Below, piece by piece: positions 24,001 through 32,898 of a stretch of 64,000 bases of DNA; position 1 is the first letter of the stretch, and each line of letters starts with the position of its first letter. This DNA comes from Trissonchulus latispiculum (Eukaryota; Nematoda; Enoplea; Enoplida; Ironidae). Position numbers and translations under genes: made by a program. Where the stretch lies: contig JASAND010026138.1 in the NCBI GenBank assembly GCA_030248195.1, positions 1 through 64,000 on the forward strand. Reading direction: 5' to 3'. Under the pieces are notes generated by a model that was given only the letters and a program-made list of their open reading frames with translations, was not told the DNA's origin and did not search any database.

Positions 24001-27000
24001 AGATCTGGATCCGATTTCGGCGGTAACTTCCGCAAATGCTCCGCTTAAATTAACGTCAAAATTGTGTGCCAAAATTACGGTGGATAATAAATATTTGTTC
24101 GAATGGTCTTTTTATGTCGCGCCGGATTTTTACCGTGAAATTCTAATCGGCACGGATATGATGAAAAATTATAAGTGGGATTTACTTTTTTCGCGAAAGT
24201 CTCTTTTATTTCCTGGCCCAGCTGGGACGGGAGTGATTTTACCTTTGTTGTCACCTGAAGAGATCCGTGCCGAGTGGTTTGCGAATCCAAAAGCGCAGTC
24301 AGCGGCGGTTATGGCCATTGATGTAGAAATTCCACCAGCGTCGGAAGTTTGGGCCTCCGCCCTCACTTCTTGTCAAAATTTTGAGAAATTGTACTTTTTT
24401 GAGCCTTTGGAGTCTTTTATTCAGGAGAGCAAAATTTTGCCATATGCGGGGGTGGTAGAGCCCTGTGGGAATAAATTTGACATTTTGGTGGTCAACCCCA
24501 CCTCGACAGCCGTGCGTTTGGAAAAAGCCACGATTGTCGGCTCGGTCGCTCCGGCGGCTGACTACTGGGCCCAAGACACACAATTCTCGGTCCCGCTAGT
24601 GGTATCTCAGGCGCGGGCGAATTTGTATCCAATGGGGCACGAAATGCTTTTCGCGGTAGATGAGCGGTTGGGGGAGCCCCCCTCTCGTGTAGAACCGCCT
24701 TTTGATATATACGTACGCGAAAATTTGTTCGAAAATGATATTGTTTTTCACTCTGAAAGTCCAGAGGATCTGGCTAGCGAATCGGAAGTATTTTCACAGT
24801 TTGCGGACGAAAATGAGCAGGTCGACGAAAACGGGGGTTTTTCTGCGGACCCGGGAGATCGCCTAAAAGAGGGGGTCGCCTCCCCCTCCGGACAGGAGGT
24901 TAAGGACGAAAGCGATGCGGGGCAAGAGGACATCCCGCTTGAAATTGTATCGGGAAAGGCTGCTCTAGTAAAGGGTTTTTCTTCTCCTCCCGACCCAGAG
25001 GAATGTCTAAAAGAGGGGGTGGCCTCCCCTAAAGAGGGGGTAAGCCCCCCAGCGCCTGAGGTTCCACGCCAGCCAGCAAAACCATGTTTGTTTAGGGAGG
25101 AGGAGTTGGTGCCTCTCCCTGCGAATTTTTCTACTCGATTACCGCTGGTACCTGTCGCGTTTGCCGAGAATGTGGACTTTTGGGTCCAGGAGACGCAGGA
25201 AGGTCAGTCCTCCCTCCTACCGGCGGAGGTTCGGTCCGAACCTCTTCCCGAGGCTCTTTGTGGGAAGCTGTCCCAAGGGGGGCTGGATCTGGATTCTGGC
25301 TTGCCTGAGGGGGGCTTCCCCAAAGAGTCGCCCTTTGGTACACCGGAGGTGGACTCTGGTGGGCCAGCAGGGAATTCAGGTGGGACGACTGATCAGACCG
25401 AGCAGCTGGTGGGGGAAACCGTCATTCCACCGGTTCAAAAGTTAACATGGGTGCGAAAATCTATTGTACGTAAAATTCACCCTGGGGAGGAAGGTTATGA
25501 GCGTCCGGTTTGGAAAAATTTTTGTGAAAATCGTGTTCCTGAAAACGGCGAAATTGTACGTACAGAGCAAGATGATGTGCTGACGGAACCTCTTTCTGTT
25601 TTGGACATGGGTTCGACTCCCGTTCTGTCAGCCCTACAAAAACGTGCTCTCTTGAACCAAAAGATAAAATTTTCTGATTGTTGTTTGTTGCGTAGAAATC
25701 AGAGGCGTTTACGCCTCATGATTCTAAATTTCCCTGAAGTTTGGGATGCGGCTGGTGGGTTCGGAAAAACGGATATAGATTATCATTATATAGAGATAGA
25801 GCCGGGGAAGCGGCCTATAAAGGCGCGGGCCTACAAGGTCAACCCGGCTCAGAAACAAATTATTGATGATAAGTTAAATGCTTGGTTAGAGCAGGGGCTC
25901 ATACAGCCCTCCAGAAGTCCGTGGGCCTCCCCAATCATTTTGGTCGCGAAAAAAGACGGGGATTGGCGTTTGTGTGTCGACTATCGGAAATTGAATTCGG
26001 TCACTAAAAAAGACTGCTATCCTATTCCGTATATTCATGGACTTTTTGAAGCTATTTTGGGGCATTGCATTTTTTCAAAGTTAGATTTAGCGTCTGGTTT
26101 CCATCAGATTCCGATCTATCCCCCTGATCGGGAAAAAACTGCTTTTATTACTCATGCAGGTCTCTATGAGTTTAAAGTTATGCCTTTTGGCTTATACAAT
26201 GCCCCTAGCACTTTTCAACGAATTATTGACCGTATTATGGAGGGTTTTATCGTATATATTGACGATATTTTGGTGACCAGCGCATCCGAATTAGAGCATT
26301 TGACTAGACTTTTGGAGGTTTTTCTCCGCTGTTCGAGAGAGCACGTCATCCTGAAGTTGTCAAAATGTGAATTTGGAAAGTCATCTATGCCATTTTTGGG
26401 TCATGTATTGTCAAAAACGGGTATTTCCACCGACCCGGAAAAAATTCGAGTAGTTCAGCAATTTCCTGTTCCAAAATCTGTCAAGGACATTCAAAGTTTC
26501 TTGGGGTTGGCAGGATATTATAGGAGGTTCGTTCCAAATTTTGCGAAAATTGCCCATCCTCTGAACCGTTTGTTGCGAAAGGATATGGAATTTGTTTGGG
26601 ATGGGGCTTGCCAGTCTGCGTTTGAAACTTTGAAGGAAAAATTGGTTACGGCACCGGTCCTGGTCTACCCGGATTTTACTAAAAAGTTCACGTTGGCTAC
26701 GGATGCGAGTTATCTGGGCATTGCGGCTGTTCTTCAGCAGCAGGATCCGGCAGAAAAATTTCACCCCGTAGCCTATGCAGCCAGAGCCTTGCAACCGGCT
26801 GAAAAGAACTATCATGTTACGGAATTAGAAGCTCTTGCTATCTATTTTGGAATCTCGTACTTTCAGCATTATCTAATTTTGAATGAGTTTGACGTAATTA
26901 CTGATCATAAGGCGTTGGAATATATGTTAGGGGATCAGGCGGTCCCACGAACAGCTCAGGGGCGAATTGCCCGCTGGCGGCTTTTTCTTGCGTCTTTTCG

Positions 27001-27214
27001 TTTTCGTGTAATCCAGCGACCTGGCATAACTAATGGAGCTCCCGACGCGCTGTCCCGCAATCCTCCCCTATGGGCGGGGTCTTTTGCTGATCACCCCCAA
27101 ATTCCTGACTTTGTCGGGTCTTTGGTGGTTTTGGCCGTTGAGGCCGTCGAGGAGTCGGAGGACTCTGGGGAGGAGGATCCTGATGCCGATCATGATAATG
27201 CCGATAATGCATAG
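21017..27214 (+). CDS. Gag-Pol polyprotein (capsid, zinc knuckle, protease, RT, RNase H)
   Basis: One open frame of more than 2040 codons. A Pro-rich stretch is followed by a Gag capsid-like region (about 21940-22470, with the LEDWLPNFKSAA pattern), a CCHC knuckle CKFCKRKGHPPEKC (22705-22747), a Gln/Tyr/Pro-rich spacer, and an aspartic protease with DSGAS (about 23921). An acidic spacer of about 400 residues comes next, then RT with the YIDD active site (26255-26266) and the SFLGLAGYYRRFVPNF segment typical of Gypsy, and RNase H (TDAS, ELEAL, TDHKALEY, PDALSR). It ends in an acidic tail (EEDPDADHDNADNA) without any integrase. The first in-frame ATG lies after 21089; expression probably depends on the upstream gag frames. 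The protein makes and copies the element's cDNA in a particle. Confidence 0.92.
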   Translation: MLHPESYTGGPSYLTLRPNTWGYHLYQGACMAGPQPGLESHMPQVRRIPDQTCAPVDQYALKVPATFQYDVLERQVHENPTMHELERSGMWDPCRQDLRGELPNPYLPGPPPPDPNADMYYMAAETVAHTSTSDFVAQHAGVTPGPSPTVPVRPQGLVRIPAVGAVRGPGAYQGPIQPPVPQVGQNFGPGYGQPTRFPYPQQRPALRPGIPQAQPRHPPPPPLMQIPVRHPVPRLTAAPPPNPPNPPPPPPGPLPPPPPVVRPPLLRAAPPVSAPKIAPLPVLSTQTYAHHPTPQTMQATDSSVAKHDASLYRMYIDILRDIPRFDPDRMYLEDWLPNFKSAAKIHRIPPEQWARLLFNKLTGKALIYASRCGPEVADTFDGFVNLLKSQFPRPQLSIRDRYVSFARRVQRHGESVRRYISELQAQAISIWPDDALEREQQCVQQLFAGITDKTYISALAPLFIDHAPTMDQILRIIDKLDSRDSRPSEEDSLCYSMPLYQVSADDMVQNDPGSNPKPPVEKPKDLAGGIRMELREMRDWVEQQIRDRFNQMEEERKRRLGPVCKFCKRKGHPPEKCWDKYPEQAPPDYRSRPSSRGVNYVEDAYYYPQPYYSQPPQRYYQSPAPAPPAQATYYEQPMYVYAQPQPAPPAAQPGLQQVPVQRAQPTYYYTQAQAAPQVQSQVPPPVVGSAPPTAACSGAPVPTAHQQAAQVAPAQAAPQVSYVGFTQGPVQGGTMVSASTTVSGTDQNQVPAQNSTQVSHQVQAPTVPSQEQVMQILSPFHVGMIEAVSAPPEKILPHVFGVDSLSDASMVEERLVHLFNVATQNVVKLASIHSSTTAFMDSYFKEIQKQLQQMAQILYKVCPGSLDPKIAEASALPPESWCSGASPILAGSLPFELAQVSTQTVGTETEVPLSEGGASVMGQGKSFHSVTLAPKSPMEWDSEAILAAGDNTPAIKVDLGGQSFLAILDSGASISIIGPRVLERLARAGVTVRLQDLDPISAVTSANAPLKLTSKLCAKITVDNKYLFEWSFYVAPDFYREILIGTDMMKNYKWDLLFSRKSLLFPGPAGTGVILPLLSPEEIRAEWFANPKAQSAAVMAIDVEIPPASEVWASALTSCQNFEKLYFFEPLESFIQESKILPYAGVVEPCGNKFDILVVNPTSTAVRLEKATIVGSVAPAADYWAQDTQFSVPLVVSQARANLYPMGHEMLFAVDERLGEPPSRVEPPFDIYVRENLFENDIVFHSESPEDLASESEVFSQFADENEQVDENGGFSADPGDRLKEGVASPSGQEVKDESDAGQEDIPLEIVSGKAALVKGFSSPPDPEECLKEGVASPKEGVSPPAPEVPRQPAKPCLFREEELVPLPANFSTRLPLVPVAFAENVDFWVQETQEGQSSLLPAEVRSEPLPEALCGKLSQGGLDLDSGLPEGGFPKESPFGTPEVDSGGPAGNSGGTTDQTEQLVGETVIPPVQKLTWVRKSIVRKIHPGEEGYERPVWKNFCENRVPENGEIVRTEQDDVLTEPLSVLDMGSTPVLSALQKRALLNQKIKFSDCCLLRRNQRRLRLMILNFPEVWDAAGGFGKTDIDYHYIEIEPGKRPIKARAYKVNPAQKQIIDDKLNAWLEQGLIQPSRSPWASPIILVAKKDGDWRLCVDYRKLNSVTKKDCYPIPYIHGLFEAILGHCIFSKLDLASGFHQIPIYPPDREKTAFITHAGLYEFKVMPFGLYNAPSTFQRIIDRIMEGFIVYIDDILVTSASELEHLTRLLEVFLRCSREHVILKLSKCEFGKSSMPFLGHVLSKTGISTDPEKIRVVQQFPVPKSVKDIQSFLGLAGYYRRFVPNFAKIAHPLNRLLRKDMEFVWDGACQSAFETLKEKLVTAPVLVYPDFTKKFTLATDASYLGIAAVLQQQDPAEKFHPVAYAARALQPAEKNYHVTELEALAIYFGISYFQHYLILNEFDVITDHKALEYMLGDQAVPRTAQGRIARWRLFLASFRFRVIQRPGITNGAPDALSRNPPLWAGSFADHPQIPDFVGSLVVLAVEAVEESEDSGEEDPDADHDNADNA

Positions 27215-28470
27215 TGGTGCAGCAATCGCCAATAGCTGTTCCTTTCAGAACCTATTTAGAACCGCAATGGCAAGTGGCGTATCTTCCGGATCTTCGGGCA
27301 AAAACGGAACCTCAGCATCTAAGTCCACTTTTTGTCGCTACGTGGAACTTTTGGGATCAACATCTTCGTGAGTTGGCTATCCCTTTTGCTTTGAGTTCCA
27401 ATATTATTGAGAAGTATCATAAGCATTTGAAGGAACTGATCCCGGTGGCTTCAGTCGAGATCATTTATGAACGCCAGCCTGCCGCCTTGGATCCAAATTG
27501 TTTGTTTCCGGGTTTTGATCCAGAATTTTGGGCTTGTATGGTTGTTTTTCCAGCCTTGAAACGGGATGGCCACATTGTTTTTGATTCTTTAGAAATGTTA
27601 GGTTATGGCCCTTATCGTACTGCTGCTTTTGCTGATGCTATTTCTAGATTGTTTCCGCCGATTCGTTGTTATCCTCACATGCGGCGATTTACTACTCCAT
27701 TTAGTCGAGTCCAGGACGCCTGGGAGAAACGAGCCCAGCAGCTGAATGACCTTGTCGCTGATTTGGAATCCAAAATTTGGGCTCATCGGTTGATGTCAGA
27801 AGATAGTAGTAGGGGAATAGAGGAATACCCACAGGTTGTGTTTTTCAAAGGTAGTAGAATGCCAATGTCCAACATGTATCCTCTGCAGCCAGATCCGGAT
27901 GCGAAGGTTCAGGATGAATATATGAACTTGTGGGGGCGTCAATTTGCAGTGAACGAGTACCCTTATCAGTTCTACAAGGCGTACGACTGGTTCGGTTTAC
28001 ATCAGCCGGCGCGTGAAATCGTTCAGACGGGGTCCCCTTTTGCAGCTAAGAAGGCCGCTGAATTTTTTCTGACGCATTGGGTCCCCCCAAATTCTCCTTT
28101 GAGTCGTATGTGGCACGATAATGAGTCGGTGGTTCGGGCTGTATACATGCTAGAGTGTTTGAGGGCTAAAGTTCGATCGTGTCCCCAACTCTACAAGGCG
28201 TTGCAAAATTCGGGGGTTGCGTATTTGGCTGAAGCGGTGAATGAGGATAAGTACTGGGGTGTGGGTATGGATTTTTCTAAGCTTGTTCGAAAATCGGCCA
28301 CTGAAATTCGTCGTCTTATGATTGATCCCAAGCGTCCGGGAAAAAATTGGATGGGCAAACTTTTGATGATTGTGCGTGCTGAACTGTTCCCAAATTTACC
28401 CAGGGAGGTCGACGCTGAAGAGAAGACTCGGCACAGGCGGGAAGCGGCCTACAGGCAGCGCCAGCGTTGA
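27214..28470 (+). CDS. NADAR (YbiA-like) domain protein inside the LTR element
   Basis: A 418-codon frame in the -1 frame relative to pol; the pol stop (TAG, 27212-27214) overlaps its first codon GTG. The first ATG is near codon 109, so it is probably made by frameshift or reinitiation. Residues 1-200 are unassigned. Residues about 206-394 show the NADAR family pattern in order: MSNMYP; VNEYPYQFYKAYDW (the conserved Glu and Gln/Lys block); a KVRSCPQLYKALQNSG helix; LAEAVNEDKYWGVGMD; and GKNWMGKLLMIVRAELF. NADAR enzymes such as YbiA/DarG-type proteins cleave ADP-ribose N-glycosidic bonds, including ADP-ribose on guanine in DNA in bacterial cases. Here the activity and substrate are inferred, not shown. 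It occupies the place where integrase is expected. Confidence 0.85.
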   Translation: MVQQSPIAVPFRTYLEPQWQVAYLPDLRAKTEPQHLSPLFVATWNFWDQHLRELAIPFALSSNIIEKYHKHLKELIPVASVEIIYERQPAALDPNCLFPGFDPEFWACMVVFPALKRDGHIVFDSLEMLGYGPYRTAAFADAISRLFPPIRCYPHMRRFTTPFSRVQDAWEKRAQQLNDLVADLESKIWAHRLMSEDSSRGIEEYPQVVFFKGSRMPMSNMYPLQPDPDAKVQDEYMNLWGRQFAVNEYPYQFYKAYDWFGLHQPAREIVQTGSPFAAKKAAEFFLTHWVPPNSPLSRMWHDNESVVRAVYMLECLRAKVRSCPQLYKALQNSGVAYLAEAVNEDKYWGVGMDFSKLVRKSATEIRRLMIDPKRPGKNWMGKLLMIVRAELFPNLPREVDAEEKTRHRREAAYRQRQR

Positions 28471-31400
28471 TGTTTTGTTGTTGTGGGGGGCGTTGGTTTT
28501 TTGGCCCAGTAGTGGGGTTGTGTCCTGTGGTGGTACTATTTTTTAACTTTAATCTTTTTATCTATTTTTGACAAAACGTATAGTCAAGCGGGAAAAAAAA
28601 CCCACTCGCCAATGCGGGAAAAAAACCCACCCCCAGTGTGGGCTTACCGGTATGAGCTATCTAGGATTTTAATAGCCTATCTTGAAGAGCATCCAAAATA
28701 ACCCTGGAGGGTGTATTATGGTAGCTCCCACTGCTTCCCTGCAGATTTTTTGGGACTTTGAAATTTTTGGAAATTTTGGTCCGACCAAGTGCCGAAATTT
28801 GGCAAACTTTGCCGGGCCACCCTGAACTACTGGAAAGACTTAGACCAAAGCGGATTGTATGTACCTGTAGGGCATCTGTTGCGCTTCATGATGATATATG
28901 TCACACTGCTCTGACCCCTCCGATGCGACCTGGGGGTGACCTGGAGTTGGCGGGAAAAAAACCCACGGCGGGAAAAAAACCCACTTTTCAAAATTAAATT
29001 TTTTTCTAACCATTGACCGGAAAGGTCAAATCAATACATACATTTGTTTAATAGAGCCTATAGATTAAATTGGTATAGGTTTTACCTGGGTTCGTACTGT
29101 TATGGGTTGTCCAGGGGGTCTAAATCGGACACGGTGCCATTTCAAGCCAAAAATTCAATTTTGACCAAAAATGCTTAATTTTGCCTTAAAATGGGTCTTG
29201 TTTGGCTCTAAATACAAGAAAAACACGTTTTCTACACGATAGGATGCTTAAACTGCCGAAAATAAACAATTTTTATAAATTTCCAAAATTTGCCTATGTT
29301 TATGTGTTAAAGATACAACATTTTCAAATGACCATATGACCTCAATTTTAGTACAAAAACTAATATATTTTGATGCAGTTGTACTAAAAACAACCCGCTC
29401 TTTCATTTGGAATGGTTAGAAATGCTCCTGGCAACTTGCCAAAAATTTTTTGGGGTGGGTTTTTTTCCCGCATATGGGTTTTTTCCCGCATTGGGTTTTT
29501 TTCCCGCCAGTTTGGGACAATTTTTCTCGCTAACGGCACACCCTAGAGAGGTGTTCTCTAGCTCATAAGAAAGCTTACGACTAGGCCTAGCTACCTGTAT
29601 AATCAGCATTTCGATATGTCAAACCATTAAAAAGTTCTGGCCAAAAATCTGAAAAGTGGGTTTTTTCCCGCTTGACTATATAATTTTACCCTATTATTAT
29701 AGGAGGTTCCGGGTGTACAATGGGAGGAAGATTGTATTTTGTAGATTGTTTGTGTACGTATATTTTAGACTGTAAAGAAGACGGTTACATTAACTTTGTA
29801 CTAAATTCTTTTGAAATTAAGGGGGTGGGGTTTTTCACGAGAAGCACTACCCGTGCGTCTTTTCTTGATTTCTTTGTGCTAAAAAGCATACTTTCAAATT
29901 AAGTACAGCTAAATTTAGTTGATTATACGGGTTTCCCGTGGGGGTGTGTTACCCCTCAGCCCAATCTGAAGTTGTCCAGAACCTCCTACCATATGATCTC
30001 AAATTAAAAATTTTTATCTTTATCTTTTCTAACATTTTCTTCTTAACTCTCATTCACACACACGTGTAGGCAATAGTTCTGAGGGTACTTTTAACTTTCT
30101 CCCGCGTCTCGTGGGGTGCTGTTGTCACTGTCCTGGTCCTCGGATCAGGATTCCGGGGCTCACGGAGAGTGACTAGCAGCACGTTCACATAGATTCCGTT
30201 AGTTTTTAGCCGTATTTTCTTGATAGGGAACTGTCAAAGCGCCCTGACCTGGGATCAGGATTCCTGGGGCTTGGATCTCTGGCCGTTTCCCTCCCTAAAT
30301 TCGTAGGTAGGGCCTGTAATTTGGTTGTGCTGGTAGTAGATGTGTTACTGATGGTTGTGGGGTTTGGTATGAGTTTATTGTTTTGTGTACATTTTTGTAT
30401 TGTTTTGTGTATATATACTAACGTACGCACCTATATTTGTTTTGTATTTTTTAGTAACATTCCACCCACCCGTCCCGGCAGGCCTGTGCCTCCCCTTCTG
30501 AAGCGCCGGAGTGGAATGGTTGTCTTGGCCGTTGGAACCTGGAGGTTATGGTTCGAGGTTGGAGAGCTTGTCTGGGCTCTGTTTGGTTGGATACTTGGTT
30601 ACGGTCCCCGGGTGCTTTCACGCTTCGGCAGGGTTCTAGACTTTGGCGGGCGGCCCTCTGGGGGCACAGGTGGGACCTTATCTGCTGTGCTTTGACCGGT
30701 TTCTTTTGTTCCGGTATTTGGGCGGAGGCCAGTTGTGGCGCCCTAGCACTTTTACATTGGACTGGTCGTGTGCCTATGTGGCACGAAGTTGGGTTCTGGT
30801 TGGTGATGTGTGGTGGACCCGGGTGTCCTTTTGGAAACGGGTGTGTTGTCCGGTGGCGCAATTTGCTGATTCCAAACCGCCTTTCCCCGGCACAGGTCTG
30901 TCTTTTCCTTTCTCCCCATTTGCTGTTTGTTTGTTTTCACTTGTGTATCTTATGTACTGATATCTTTAACAGTGGAGGGGGGACTTGGATTTTGTTTTTG
31001 GGTTATGCGTGGGTGGGGGGAGCCGGGTGAAAGTTTATTTTACAAATTGGAGTTCTCTTCCTTTTGCAGGAGGTTTCGGATTTTTTCGCTTTTTTTAGGG
31101 GTGCTCTCTACCTTGGCTCGGCCATTGTATCTTTTCTACTTATATCATTTAGTTCTACTACCAGCAGTTTTGTGTTGTATTTTACTCATGCCTTACTTTT
31201 TTCGGGTACTCATCTTTCGGTTTGTGTTTCTTTTCTTTCTGTCTAAAAAGGAGATCACGATACTCTCTTCATCAAAAATATTCTTGCCATTTGTATGCTG
31301 CCATTGTTTTGCCATGTCGAAGATTCGTCGGTGCTTTATAATGTTTGTGCTTTATTATAATGTGCTTTATAATTACATATCTACCTGTTTTTTGGCATTG

Positions 31401-31789
31401 TTAGTCGGTTATCCGGTTTGAGTACTTTGTTTTTTAAAATTGGGTCACAGTTTCCTTGGGTGTAGGAGGTTTGGGAAAATTTTTCTTCTTTGTTTCTTGT
31501 CTGCCGCGTGGCTCCGTGCGGGTCTTTTTGTTCTGTATATCGTAGTTCTGTGTTGTATAGTGTGTTAGTACGTAGTTGTCTGCTTTACCTGGGCAGGCGC
31601 CCTGTAGTGGGCCCTTGTGTGTGTGTTGTTGGCGCTCTGTCCTTTGTCCGTCTCTAGGGAGGTTCCTTAGTGTAATTTTATGGTTTTTGAAAATTTTCTC
31701 ACACGCGTTTTACCATACTAGTACGTATGCTTCTTGACTAATCCAAAATTTTACCCTACTAATTCCTGTAACGCGGCGTGGGCGCGCGG
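28471..31789 (+). other. 3' noncoding part of the LTR element
   Basis: About 3.3 kb, of which 1.1 kb is a nested DNA element (28581-29678). The remainder is T/G-rich, with scattered open frames (for example 30321-30695, 30548-31030 and 30927-31421) that overlap in all frames and lack any recognised env, integrase or other domain. The frames around 30470-30700 have a moderately protein-like reading after an acceptor-like TTTTTTAG at 30444-30451, so a decayed third gene cannot be excluded. Confidence 0.5.
28581..29678. mobile_element. Nested 1.1-kb inverted-repeat element, TA target site
   Basis: The ends are TAGTCAAGCGGGAAAAAA and its complement, with TA on each side (28579-28580 and 29679-29680). 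The motif GCGGGAAAAAAACCCAC occurs in four places near the left end and right-middle, and its complement in four near the right end, so the subterminal regions are built from one binding-site-like repeat. A TA duplication is consistent with Tc1/mariner-type movement. No transposase frame was seen. It inserted into the LTR element after the NADAR frame. Confidence 0.8.
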
Positions 31790-31802
31790 GGCAAAGAGGG
31801 GG
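31790..31802 (+). promoter_or_regulatory. Polypurine tract
   Basis: GGCAAAGAGGGGG lies 6 bases before the 3' LTR start, at the position needed for plus-strand DNA priming. The 6-base gap (TATTTC) to the LTR is slightly unusual. Confidence 0.7.
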
Positions 31803-31808
31803 TATTTC

Positions 31809-32262
31809 TGTGGAATATTTAGTATTCTTTCGTGAAAATCTTCATAAACGATGGAACAAATTCCGACCTTAGCTAATCGGGTAGTTTTTCACTATGGTGT
31901 TGGAATTCAAAAAAGAGTGGGTGTCAGTTAGTTGCTTGTTGGTTCACTGATTAGGGCGGGTATAGTCTGGTTTTTGTTTAGCGAGTTTGGTAGGCAGCTG
32001 TGACTTTGTATCTCGATAGTGAATTTGTCGTGCGCATTTTGTTACATTAGTGGAATTTGGTGTTTGTGGAGTTTGAAAAATGTATATTTGAATTTGTTTA
32101 AGTGAAGTAAAAGTATCGTGTCTTTCCTAATTTTCTAGTTTCTGTTATTTCGAGAGTAGGCGCGAGGAGAAATTTCTTAGGCATACACTACCGAGTGAAG
32201 AACTTGCACATTTCTTTATTAGTCATTTATTCAGCAGTACACTGAGCGACAACATTTCTACA
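31809..32262 (+). repeat. 3' LTR (454 bp)
   Basis: Matches 19131-19591, with the same TGTGGAATATTT start and ACATTTCTACA end. Many substitutions separate the two LTRs, chiefly in the region 80-250 bases from the start. Confidence 0.95.
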
Positions 32263-32475
32263 CAGGTTAGCATACACAGTAGTTTATTGATCCAGTTTTC
32301 AAAGTTAGACTATGCGTCTGATCTTGCAAGAAGATCAACTTCTCATCTCCAGTAATTTAAATTTGTTTAACTTGTTAGGACAAAGAAACTTGATCAATTT
32401 GACAATATCTAGCCTTTACAACTAGCAGCAGAATTATTTGGCATGTTTGAGGACGAAGGTCCATCACCCTCAGAA
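32263..32475. other. Flank of the LTR element
   Basis: The sequence right of the 3' LTR shows no continuation of the fold-back that abuts the 5' LTR. No feature was seen. Confidence 0.35.
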
Positions 32476-32643
32476 TTAGTAGCCCTTTTTTGCTTCTATG
32501 TAGCTTGGATGTTTTAAGTTTTCTAAATTGTCGTTCAGCATTGTTAAATGTTCCACATCCAGTTCAACATCGCCGAGTTCAGTGTTTTCTCTTTCGTCGA
32601 AATTACCATTGCAGCCGGAACAGCCACCTGAAATTACATCCAT
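32476..32643 (-). CDS. Small open frame or exon, acidic, unknown
   Basis: The minus strand has an ATG-led frame of 55 codons (32643 to stop at 32476). An acceptor-like ATTTCAG sits just after the ATG (about 32629-32635), so it could be a terminal exon. The product starts with a GGCSGCNG cluster and continues as an acidic, probably helical segment. It lies 250 bp downstream of the LRAT-like copy 2 on the same strand and may have been its last exon. Confidence 0.3.
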   Translation of the reverse strand: MDVISGGCSGCNGNFDERENTELGDVELDVEHLTMLNDNLENLKHPSYIEAKKGY

Positions 32644-32898
32644 TATAGAATGTTCCAGTTTGAATCTAAGTTAGGTTTCAATTTCAGAGTATTGGTTCGT
32701 CTGTACTTGAGGAAAGGTGAATATCAACTACATACTCAAATCCAAAATTTATTTCACAGATAAAACCGAGCTAGCAGGACCTGGTGAGCCGATCAACCCC
32801 TGACCAGGTATTTTCTAAAGTTGATAAATAAACTGAAAATACTAGTTTGATTGATGCAAGGTTATACAATATGCAACTACGCGAAGCAGCTCAGCTGG

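Larger units (their letters stand above)
19131..32262 (+). mobile_element. Gypsy-like LTR retrotransposon with NADAR frame and no integrase
   Basis: A complete element in outline: 5' LTR (19131-19591), primer site, gag-pol, NADAR frame, long 3' noncoding part, polypurine tract and 3' LTR (31809-32262). It is 13.1 kb long, including a 1.1-kb nested element. Pol order is protease, RT, RNase H, which is the Gypsy order as far as it goes, but the frame stops after RNase H and no HHCC or DDE integrase was found on either strand inside the LTRs. No target duplication is visible: the 5' side ends GACAT and the 3' side begins CAGGT. The LTRs differ at many positions (by eye about 85% identity), although the long pol frame is open. 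Confidence 0.9.

Noticed and set aside
27214..28470. Integrase or tyrosine recombinase as the identity of the third frame
   Set aside because: There is no HHCC, DDE or R-H-R-Y pattern, and the NADAR motifs are in order and well spaced.
30321..31421. Overlapping open frames in the 3' part of the LTR element, some with hydrophobic stretches, as a possible env gene
   Set aside because: They overlap in all frames, come from T/G-rich sequence, and show no signal peptide, cleavage site or fusion segment in a sensible order.
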